64,000 nt of DNA from Cordylochernes scorpioides (taxonomy: Eukaryota > Arthropoda > Arachnida > Pseudoscorpiones > Chernetidae), in NCBI GenBank assembly GCA_030710605.1, contig CP092865.1:137993120-138057119 (forward strand), written 5' to 3'. Position 1 is the first letter of the stretch. Each line of letters opens with the position of its first letter. Position numbers and translations under genes: made by a program. Positions 55,980 through 64,000 of the stretch are shown piece by piece. The notes beneath the pieces were generated by a model that worked only from the letters and a program-made list of their open reading frames with translations, ran no database searches and had not been told where the DNA came from.

Positions 55980-56208
55980 TATCTTTCAGAGTTATTGTCT
56001 GAATCCCAATATACATGCTGAAAGGTACAACTTCCTTAAGTTTTGTCCATGAGTGTATCTTTCAGAGTTATTGTCTGAATCCTGATATACATGCTGAAAG
56101 GTACAACTTCCTTAAGTTTTGTCCATGAGTGTATCTTTCAGAGTTATTGTCTGAATCCTGATATACATGCTGAAAGGTACAACTTCCTTAAGTTTTGTCC
56201 ATGAGTGT
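55905..56208 (+). repeat. Tandem amplification of MITE right end, 4 x 76 bp
   Basis: Unit ATCTTTCAGAGTTATTGTCT ... GTCCATGAGTGT repeats four times; the first copy is the right end of the MITE 55774-55979. Copies 2-4 are nearly identical. Confidence 0.92.
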
Positions 56209-56623
56209 AGCTCTTTCTCTCTCCAGTTCTTGTGGTCATTGGACTACATTCTTTGTCTTCGTCTTTAGCAGCTTGTAGCTTACTCCAGTCCTTGATGGCA
56301 TTGGTCCACATTCTTTAGAAGTTGTCTACAAGAGAGATCTGGTTCAACCATGTTTTTAGACTATGGTCTCCCATGGAAGAGTACTGTATTACCACATCAA
56401 CCAATTTCAACAATGGTAAGGTACAAATTTGAATTATAGATTAGAAATATAAGCAACAAGACATCTCATCCCAGATGAATAAATTACGTGTGACATTTTG
56501 GTGCTGACACTGCATGATTTTTTGATTTAGATGTGGTATTGTTACCTTATCATTCCAATTTCAACTCATTTCTTGTTAATCTAACATTTTGGAAAATAAT
56601 TACCACCTTTGATAAAGTACAGT

Positions 56624-56794
56624 AGAACTTCCATGAGAGGACACCTCGTGCTAGAGGACACCTCTCTACAAAGAACAGTTTTCATTTGCAAAATTACCAT
56701 TTTTAATATTCAGAAACTCTCCAGTAAGGGAACACCTCTCCCTAAAGGACACTTTGTCTCTGCAATTAGGTGTCCTTTACAGGGAGGTTCTACT
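56624..56794. mobile_element. Pogo-like MITE (AGTAGAACC family), complete
   Basis: CAGTAGAACTTCCATGAGAG to GGGAGGTTCTACTG, flanked by TA on both sides. Best-preserved copy of the family seen at 3299. Confidence 0.88.
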
Positions 56795-56814
56795 GTATAT
56801 AATTTATGATAAAG

Positions 56815-57205
56815 CACAATTTGGATTATAGAATGTAATAAAAGAAAATAAGACCTAATCCAAATAATTTATTAGTGTGTGACGTTTCGGCAACAACATT
56901 GTCACCATCATCAGACAAAAGAACAAATGAGAAAAAAATATTACAGCAAGTTCTTAAATAGTACTGTTATCAAGTGTTTAAACAACAATTATATATTATA
57001 TAAACTTAAAAAAACTATTTTTCCTTATCTGTTATCTTGTTTAAACACTTGATAACAGTACTATTTAAGAACTTGCTGTGATATTTTTTCTCATTTATTC
57101 TTTTGTCTGATGATGGTAACAATGTTGTTCCGAAACGTCACACACTAATAAATTATTTGGATTAGGTCTTATTTTCTTTTATTTTGTATATAATTTAGAT
57201 TATAG
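56815..57205. repeat. Inverted pair of hammerhead-bearing repeats
   Basis: Arms face each other across a short AT-rich centre (about 56990-57030), with inner inverted sequence CAAGTTCTTAAATAGTACTG. The minus-strand unit is at about 56876-56935, the plus-strand unit at 57098-57190. Ends carry the CACAATTTGGATTATAGA block. Confidence 0.8.
57104..57142 (+). ncRNA. Hammerhead ribozyme motif, complete core, short-repeat family
   Basis: TGT, CTGATGA, T, stem GGTAACAA, TG, TTGTTCC, GAAA, CGT, C, ACA. Invariant core bases are all present; the cleavage triplet is GUC. Helix I is UGU/ACA and helix III is the self-complementary ACGT, so activity would require a dimer or tandem transcript. Helix II carries one bulged U. 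Confidence 0.6.
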
Positions 57206-57209
57206 ATTA

Positions 57210-57385
57210 GAAACATGAGATATAACAACACCAAATCCAAATAAATAAATAGTGTGTGATGTTTCGGTAATGGCATTGTTACCATAATCAGATTCAGTAC
57301 TTTTGTCTGATGGTAACAACGTTGTTACAGAAATATCACACACTATTTATTTTTTGGATTTGGTGTTGTTACCTTATGTTTATAC
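57210..57385. repeat. Inverted pair of hammerhead-bearing repeats, degraded
   Basis: Minus unit 57250-57290 (GATGTTTCGGTAATGGC) and plus unit 57300-57345 (GTCTGATGGTAACAACG) with altered cores; ends GGATTTGGTGTTGTTACC. Confidence 0.65.
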
Positions 57386-57569
57386 TACCTTTATAAAAAG
57401 CCTGCTTTAGATGCCTTCTTTGATAAAGGTGTTTGGTTAAAATAATTTTATATATACACTATATAGATAAGGCACAATTTGGATTATTCTATATACAGTT
57501 ACGAGCGTCATTCCTCATCTCCTAATCAACAATCAGTCATCAGTTTTCATCTCTGTCACCGTTTGCTTT

Positions 57570-57785
57570 TTTTTTTTTTTGGAATGGCGCCCTCCTATTG
57601 GTTGGCTACGGGCATGCCACCTTTGCCCCCCCCCCACTCGCCTTTTTTTTGAATGAATGGCGCTCTCTATTGGTTGGCTACGGTCACGCCACCTTTGCCC
57701 CCCCCCCCCACTCGCCTTTTTTTTGGAATGGCGCTCTCCTATTGGTTGGCTACGAACACGCCACCTTTGCCCCGCCCCCCCCATC
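57570..57785 (+). repeat. Tandem repeat, about 70-bp unit, three copies
   Basis: Unit GAATGGCGCTCTCCTATTGG, TTGGCTACGGNCACGCCACC, TTTGCC plus a C-run. Each unit carries an ATTGG (inverted CCAAT) motif. Non-coding. Confidence 0.8.
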
Positions 57786-57849
57786 ATGCCCCCAAGAGTC
57801 CAGCACTGCACCAAATAAACCATCTGAGTAGTACATCCCCGCCTTTGTC

Positions 57850-58300
57850 TCATCAATATTGAGTTTTGACAGCCAAGATCTAAGTTCAAATCCCTCTTTA
57901 GACACCTTTTTTCTGAAGAATAATTGTTTTGAATGGCCCCTGTTTCTCTTACATAAGTCCAACCCCCCAATGTGTACAAGTAACCAAATGGGGCCCTGTC
58001 ATTTTGTAAGTGTAAATGTCAAATTTGTTTCTCAATCTGTGAAGATGTGTGATACACTTACAGTAAAGGGAGTTCGCTAACTTGCTACAGTTAAACCTGT
58101 CTATAGCGCCCCCTCTAATAGCGCCTTCCTCTCTATAGCGCCCGATTTTAAATATGTAGTACGATGCGATTTATACATTAAAAGTGACCTGTCTATAGCA
58201 CCCCCTCTCTATAGCACCCTATTTTGGTGTCCCAAGAGGGGGCGCTATAGACAGGTTTAACTGTACTATGTGTTCTTGGGATAAGTAACTGTAGCGCTGA
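57850..58300 (+). repeat. Diverged tRNA-derived SINE split by a MITE
   Basis: SINE sequence 57850-58085 (AAATGGGGCCCTGTCATTTT, ACACTTACAGTAAAGGGAG) resumes after the MITE at 58266 with TATGTGTTCTTGGGATAAG. This gives the order of insertion: SINE first, MITE second. Confidence 0.7.
58088..58263. mobile_element. MITE, family CAGTTAAACCTGTCTATAGC, copy 3, nested
   Basis: TA duplications at 58086-58087 and 58264-58265; inserted in the SINE copy above. Confidence 0.9.
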
Positions 58301-58304
58301 ATGA

Positions 58305-58755
58305 TAAGGCACAATTTCGATCATAGATTATAAACACAAGGTAATAAGACCAAATCCAAATAAATAAATAGTGTATGACATTTCGGTAACAGCATTATTA
58401 CCATCTTCAGAAAAAAAGTACTGAATGAATACATTTGGTCTTATTACCTTTTTTTGTAGCACTGAAATTTTATCTATCCTTAATAAATGGTTACTTTTAG
58501 TAGCTGTTGATAATCCATCTACCCTCTTGGTTTAATTTACTTTATTTCAACCTTATTTTTTTTATCAAATACACTTTGTCACTTCAGTTTTCTATTTACA
58601 TATGTGGATGATAAGGCACAATTTATATTATAGATTATAAACACAAGGTAATAAGACCAAATCCAAATAAATAGTGTGTGACATTTCGGTAACAACGTTG
58701 TTACCGAAATGTTACACACTATTTATTTATTTGGATTTGGTCTTATTACCTTGTT
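58305..58755. repeat. Hammerhead-bearing short repeats, two copies
   Basis: A minus-strand unit at 58375-58430 and an inverted, collapsed dimer at 58670-58760 in which GTGTGTGACATTTCGG is directly followed by its complement CCGAAATGTTACACAC. Confidence 0.7.
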
Positions 58756-58774
58756 TATATTAGTATGGAATATA

Positions 58775-59095
58775 ACTCCGCCTTTGCCGATCCCAAGCCC
58801 GGATGAAAAAGGAGGAGGGGGAGCAGTAACAAACTCACTAAAAAACCTGGGCTCAGCTGGCCTGGCTTATAGTACCCTGTAAGGGCTCCTAATCCAGGGA
58901 TACAGGATGAGCAACGTTTGTACTCCATGTTAGAAGCAGCTGCACATGGCGTCTGTTCCTCATGTTAGAGGCGGCCATTTCTTTTGGAGCTAAGTCTGCC
59001 TGCCACTGAGTAGTGCTCCCAGTCTTAATGACAAAGGCAGACACATTCTACTTCACCCAGTCATGAATGATTGAGTGGAGATAAGAAAGAAAAAG
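58775..59095 (+). repeat. LINE 3'-region repeat with (AAG)n-type tail, copy
   Basis: From CTCCGCCTTTGCCGATCCC to GATAAGAAAGAAAAAG, same family as 53254-53590. Confidence 0.75.
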
Positions 59096-59506
59096 ATTTG
59101 TATTAGGTCTTATTTTCTTGTAGTTATAAACTATAATCTAAATTGTGCTTTTAGCATGTGTGATTCAATTCTGTTTGTTTCCCAATTCAACAAAGTTGAT
59201 TTTATATAAATCAGTACTGATAGCATTAGAAGATAAATAGAATCCCATCTTCTCCTCATTGTTGGCCCACTACTACTGGTCCTGTAGCGCTGTTTGTTAT
59301 ATAATGTGTTCTATGAATAAGTATTGAGATCATCATCAATTGGTATGTGATGGTGTGCTTTGTTGTAAAAGAAAGAATGTGATGTGCCCTGTAAAAGTAA
59401 TGTAATAAAATAACTAAAATTATATTGGCCTCATTTATTAATAAAAGATTAATTATCAAAAGGAAGAGACCAAAAATAGTACACCGTTCGCCCTGTCATC
59501 CAAGAG

Positions 59507-59588
59507 ATGTTCTCCATCATCTGCCGGACCTGCAGTCCTGGATCTTTCCAGTTGGTCTCAAGGACCACGCCATCACCTCAGCGGCGAA
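59507..59588 (+). CDS. Candidate first exon with mitochondrial presequence-like peptide
   Basis: ATG at 59507 starts an R/S/T-rich peptide without acidic residues (MFSIICRTC ... VSRTTPSPQRR), the composition of a mitochondrial targeting sequence, ending at a consensus donor GAA|GTATGT at 59589. GC content is well above the surroundings. No downstream exon can be assigned: the nearest acceptor (CTTCCTAG, 59614) would make a 26-nt intron and a quick stop. It may belong to an unrecognised gene or be chance. Confidence 0.25.
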
Positions 59589-59949
59589 GTATGTGATCTA
59601 TGTTTTCTTCCTAGATCGCTAAATACGTGGTGTCACTGGAAACCTGCTGGCGATTCTCCACCAAACTCTACAGTGCTGGCAGAGGCACCATCTACATTGT
59701 ACATAGTATGATGCATATATCTTCTCCTCATATTACTGAAAAAAAAAAAGCAATCTAAGCAGAAACTAACCTAAAAACAAATCAGCGGCCGCAATCAGTG
59801 ATATAAACAATATGGTTGGAGGGGGAAGAGGAGAAAATAATGGTATACTGAGAGCATTTAGTTAAATTTCTGTTTATTTTTGTGAAAACATATTTATAAA
59901 GAATCAAAACATTAAGACCTGAATTGTCTTTTCACAAATAAATTAAACT

Positions 59950-60055
59950 TCTATTGTCCTTAGTGCTATGAAAAAATATTAGGAGGTCTTGGTTCATCAG
60001 TAGTGAACCCTCCCAGCGGTTTTCGCAAATTTAATCTACAAAGTAGAAGTTTGAT
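59950..60055. repeat. CTTACTGCAATG-family repeat, diverged
   Basis: Contains CATCAGTAGTGAACCCTCCC and AGCGGTTTTCGC; flanks AATTAAACTTCTATTG and AAGTAGAAGTTTGATTTATT are inverted. Confidence 0.6.
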
Positions 60056-60193
60056 TTATTTGTGAAAAAAAACATTTGTGTCTTAATGTTTCATTTGTTA
60101 TATATAGTTGGCATGTTATTGCTTTGTAATAATTAATTATATACATACTATAGTTACATATTTACAGAATAATGATGATGGTGATAAGAAGTT

Positions 60194-61070
60194 TTACTTA
60201 GGCTTAGCAAGGGCAGAACTCACCAACTTGGATATCTTCTGTCTTACACCTTTCTTTAATTTTCCAGCAGAATCTGTAAGATCAAGCTTTCTTTTGCGAT
60301 TCTTTGGTTTTATTTGATCAAGAGGCTTATCTATGTCTAAGGGCGGAGGAACTAGGGTTACCAACGAGGGACCAGGAGTATATGGGAATTCTTGCCCATT
60401 CCAGATATAAGTAGAATTTGTGGGACCTTGTTCTGTGAGTTGTTTAATATTAATTTGGTCATCTTGGTGATCTGTTTGTTCCTGTATTTCAATTTTTGCT
60501 CTTTTTGCTTTTGGTAGAGGCAATTTTGTTGGTGCTTTTTTCTTAAGATGGTTTGATGAATTTTTAAAATGGAAACTTTTTGTGAGTGTTCTTATCTTTT
60601 TGACCATTTTGTGTTGTTATATTTTTTATTTGTTTATTTACAAAAATTCTTCTGTATTTTAATTTATCTCTGGTATCATCAATTGTCTCATATTCTGGTG
60701 CAAAACAAACATGAAGGCAATGTCCAAAAAATACATAATCATCTAATTTTCTTTTGGCAACTCTAGCAGCAACAAAATGTGAATATTTAGCAAGATAGGC
60801 TTCTGTAAATTCTTCTGATGGATATTCTGGTAATTTTCTAAATTCCACGACTTCACCGTATTGTTCAAGTAGGGCCTGAAGTTCTGTATTTGCTCCTACT
60901 GTTGGAACACCTTGTAGTAATATATATTTTGATTCTTGGCTTACAGTGTATACTTTAACAGATGTCGGTTTGCGCCCTTCTCTATATTTGGCTCTAGAAA
61001 GACATAATTCATTTCTTACATGATGCTCTGGTTGGTTAATTTCGTTTTGCGAAGATGACGTTTCTGACAT
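60194..61070 (-). CDS. RBM48: RBM48 homologue, RNA-binding protein of the minor spliceosome
   Basis: Starts at ATG 61070 (MSETSSSQNE). Residues 25-45 have the family signature SRAKYREGRKPTSVKVYT. An RRM follows (RNP2-like YILLQGVPTVG, RNP1-like AYLAKYSHFVAARVAKRKLD), then the conserved GHCLHVCFAPEYETIDDTRDKL. The frame stops at 60564, and the C-terminal part continues in another frame to 60194 with KKGVRQKISKLVSSALAKPK, resembling the family C-terminus. Two explanations: a 46-nt intron (GTAAAT at 60641 to AAAAAG at 60596, phase 0 on both sides), or a one-base indel in an A-run. In vertebrates and plants RBM48 works with ARMC7 in U12-type splicing. Confidence 0.85.
60596..60641 (-). other. RBM48: Possible 46-nt intron in RBM48
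   Basis: GTAAAT...AAAAAG, AT-rich, joins IF and IRTLTK in phase 0 and removes the frame conflict. It is very short for an animal intron and has no clear polypyrimidine tract, so the indel alternative remains open. Confidence 0.4.
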
Positions 61071-61199
61071 AATACAATTAAAAAGCTCTGCATGCTAAAC
61101 GCTGCAAATATAAACAAATTTATATTGTTTTCAAAAAAATGTAAACATACAATGTTGTTGGGGTCAACACACGTGTATTTAATTCATAGACATTTATTT

Positions 61200-61990
61200 T
61201 TTATTTATTAATATATATATTTTTCAATATTTTAAAATTAAAAATAAGAGTATATATATCATCAATTTATTTAAGACACAAGAACAAATGTATAAATGAA
61301 TAGTAGTAACATAAATGCAATCCAGGCTCCTGGAGCCAGTAGTTGAAAATGTAGATCCCAGCACTCAAGGTCTTTTCGGCAATCCTCAGTTTGTCTTTCC
61401 TAATCTACCCAGCATCTCTACTAAAATGTAACGTTGAAAATTAGGAAAGACAAATTTCAGGATGACACGGCAATTTATTTAAGGCACAAGCACACCAAAT
61501 AAAATTTATAAAATACAAGAGAAACAATAAGGGAAGCTTCCAGAGAGTTTAAAAATATAAATATCAAAAATTAATAATCTGTATATGAAATATAATAAAT
61601 ATATTTTTACAATATACATAGGAAATTTGTAGGAGAATGGCTATTTGAAAATTTTAGCATTGGAAAGCTAGGGAAATTAGGAGAAGGTCTACTGTTCATC
61701 TTCATTCTGAAATTGGGGTCAATTTGGGTCATCTTTCAAGATTTTTGCATCTTTTTATTTGCAGCCATGGCCAGTTAGGATAGTTTTTGAATTTCATCCA
61801 TGTGTGATTTTTGATCGCTTGTAGAACCAAAGGCTTGGCGAAGTTAAAAATGTAAAATTACAGGTGAAGTAATCGCTATTAATTAATTATTTAGAATTAT
61901 GTTGATCTGAGTTATTTTATTGCATGCGACGTTTTTTTTTTGAAGGATTGTTAGAGACCTAGTAAGTGCAACAAGCTTATCCGCTTGGAT
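61200..61990. other. Upstream of RBM48: AT-rich DNA with one dispersed repeat
   Basis: Contains the AAAATTAGGAAAGACAAA repeat (61435-61560) and its inverted fragment near 61390. No gene recognised. Confidence 0.5.
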
Positions 61991-61994
61991 TGCT

Positions 61995-62520
61995 ATCTCA
62001 TTGTTAGGACACCTCGTGACCATAGTAGGCCAAAAACACCCAGACCCCACCTAACCTAACCATGTCCCACCTTTGCCCATCTAAGCTGCAAACCTCTGAG
62101 GCGTAGAGATGGAGCCTGAGGTCATCTTCGGCTTTGACAACAACAAGCCAGAGTCCTAGATAGACTCTGACACCCCTTCCTGTGGTCAAGCCACCTGACC
62201 TGTGGTGGATGACCTGGCCCTACCAAGCTAGTCTGAGATGAACTCAGACACCCCTTCCTGGTGGTCGAGCCACAGGTCCCATTGTGGCTGACTTGAACCC
62301 AAGCCAGAGTCCAAGATGGACTCAGACGCCCCTTCCCTGTAGTCAAGCCACTGACCTATGGTGCTTGACTTGACTCCACCAGTACCAAGCCAGACTCCAG
62401 CATGCATATGGGCAAGCCACAAGCCTATGGTGGGTGTTAAAATCACCATCTTCAGACAGAACACCAGCTCCACCACGAGCCCTGAATCTTTCCCAAGCTG
62501 ATTCAAAGATGCCCAGATCC
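61995..62520 (-). repeat. Minisatellite repeat, second locus
   Basis: Minus-strand copy of the 14965-15560 family: CACGAGGTGTCC end at 61996-62036, units with GGAAGGGGTGTCTGAGT, and the other end CTGGGCATCTTTGAATCAGC near 62510. Both loci have the same end sequences, so this is a dispersed (mobile) family with an internal array. Confidence 0.75.
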
Positions 62521-62859
62521 TACAATATTAATTATATATTTTTTTTATTCAATATTTTCTAATCATTATTTATTTTTTGTGATTTTTTCTTTAATAATGG
62601 TGACTTTGCTTAGAATTATTAATAAAACGGATTCCAATAATTATTAATGAAACATTATATATATTGATTTGCAAGAGAGAGAACAAAATATAAAAGGGAA
62701 ACTAATATTGAACAAAGGAACTTTTTTCGTTTCGGTTAGCGCCTATTTATCTGTGAGCTTACACACTCTCTGTGGTAACAATTAATTAATATATATATAC
62801 AACACACGCTCCCCTGTGTGTAAGCCCTAATCAGCAAGTCCAAAGCTATCTGCACATTT

Positions 62860-64000
62860 CCGTAGTTTGTCCTTAGGTAGACTCTTCGTTATCCGCCTCC
62901 ATGTCTTTACTTTTAGTGTATTCCAGCTTGATTCCATTTTGAATTTCCTCTTTCACAAAATAATACTTTCGGTTTATTTGCTTTGTTCGTGAAGTAATCT
63001 TGTCAGATTGTATCCAGTTTATTGCAGTATTACATGCGAAAGTGATGAAAGGCAAGATTTCATCCCAATTCTTCTGTTCGAGGAGGTCTATATACATCGA
63101 CAACATATCTGCTATGGTTCTGTTCAGTCGTTCTGTTAGTCCATTGGTTTGTGGATGGTACGCAGTAGTGGTTCCATTAATAATTCCGCAACAGCGGGTC
63201 AATTCCTGGATGAGTTTCGACTGGAAGTTGCGCCCCCCCCCCCCCCCCCCACCCGGTTGTCACAATCTCTCTAGGTGCTCCGTGGACCAGAATCACTTTC
63301 TCAACTAGGAATTTCGCGACTTTCTGAGCTTCTCCAGATACCAAGCTCTCTGTGATTGCATACTTGGATAAATAGTCGGTGCACACTATGATTCATCTCT
63401 TTTTTTTTACGTGATATTAGGAAGCGTCCAAGTATATCTATACTTACTTTCTGGAATGGTCGATTTGGAGGTGGTATAGGTATCAGGGGTCCAGGCGGTA
63501 GTTGAGGCGCGTTCTTTTTTGACAGGTCTGACAGTGGCTGACATTTTCTAACACTCCGATAGAGCCCTGTCCAAAATATCTCTTTCTGACTAACATAAGT
63601 CTTAAAGAATCTTACCACGTTACCCTGTTTTTCCTTTGAATCTTACAGCGTGGCGATATGATATAAGTCTTAACAAAGCCCAGATGACCTGCCAGCTCGT
63701 TCAATATGTCAGCTCTCAGTTGTTTAGGGATGATCAGTAGTAGGGAGGGCCAAATGGGTAAAATTATTCTTTAAAATAATACCATTAACAATCTTGAAGC
63801 GGTTGTCCTTGGATGAAGGTTCTGCTAGATTATCAAGAATTTTCAAAATATAAGGGTCTTTCTTTTGTTCATCCATGATGTTTCCAAAGGTTGTTAAAAA
63901 CGGGAAATCATCATCTTCAGTTTCTTCAGCTTTGTTTCTTAAAGGATTGCTCGATTGACAATCTGCGTCTTTGTGAATCTTTCCAGTCTTATATGTAATT
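62860..64000 (-). pseudogene. Gypsy pol (integrase), frameshifted, runs off window
   Basis: Minus-strand pieces in order from the window end: linker (FKIVNGIILKNN), integrase zinc region (LRADILNELAGHLGF ... RFFKTY, GLYRSVRKC), FQKVSIDILGRF (first D), TDYLSKYAI, HGAPREIV (second D lost near a run of C at 63231-63250), and TTAYHPQTNGLTERLNRTI (E). Several frame changes break it. The upstream RT lies outside the window. Confidence 0.85.

Noticed and set aside
57533..57979. 148-residue minus-strand frame
   Set aside because: Covers a 70-bp tandem repeat with C-runs and part of a diverged SINE; low-complexity product.
59589..59614. 26-nt intron GTATGT...CCTAG
   Set aside because: Too short for known animal splicing, and the joined frame stops at once.

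Overview
The window is AT-rich eukaryotic nuclear DNA from an invertebrate, most likely an arthropod. The evidence is spliced coding exons with GT/AG borders, a nuclear gene for a mitochondrial protein, an RBM48 homologue, a tRNA-Gly-like gene, and a dense mix of DNA transposons (maT-like DD37D, mariner DD34D, piggyBac, hAT and pogo-like MITEs), R1-type and other LINEs, Penelope-like elements (PLEs), tRNA-derived SINEs and Gypsy-type LTR elements. A crustacean such as a parasitic copepod would fit, but that is a guess. There is one assembly gap (23593-23692, 100 N).

The dominant structure is a very large inverted duplication. Bases 1-14121 reappear reverse-complemented in 36047-46448, around a spacer of about 22 kb. 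The right arm ends at 46448; the left arm reaches the window edge and may continue outside. The arms are close copies but not identical. The left arm carries four insertions whose empty sites survive in the right arm: a LINE at 4382-6015, a SINE at about 6451-6628, a hAT MITE at 8572-9351 and an R1-type LINE at 12047-13366. The right arm has its own 69-bp LINE-tail insertion and local tandem duplications. Independent decay of the arms makes a simple assembly artefact unlikely. Each arm carries two exons recognised here as cytochrome c oxidase subunit 7A (COX7A), oriented outward, with a DD37D transposon between them that is intact on the right and broken by three stops on the left.

The spacer (14.1-35.8 kb) is accessory DNA: minisatellites, an LTR-like promoter region, a Gypsy element with an internal in-frame deletion (21541 to the gap), an RTE-like fragment, a 45-bp tandem array, a G-poor pyrimidine-rich tract, a back-to-back PLE dimer forming a 1.1-kb hairpin, and an interval bounded by TTAA (30370-35051) that holds a decayed piggyBac and two oppositely oriented Gypsy pieces.

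The right flank (46.5-64 kb) holds LINE tails, RTE-like elements, a tRNA-Gly-like gene, MITEs, a nearly complete mariner with one nonsense codon, many SINEs, the RBM48 gene on the minus strand (60194-61070, with a frame change explained by either a 46-nt intron or an indel), a minisatellite repeat, and a decayed Gypsy pol that runs off the window end.

A recurring theme is small self-complementary repeats carrying a hammerhead-ribozyme-like core (CTGAWGA, stem, GAAA, then a self-complementary ACGT or AGCT before the cleavage position). At least five sequence families of this core occur, on both strands and often as inverted pairs. The outer ends of the palindrome arms lie in one of these families.
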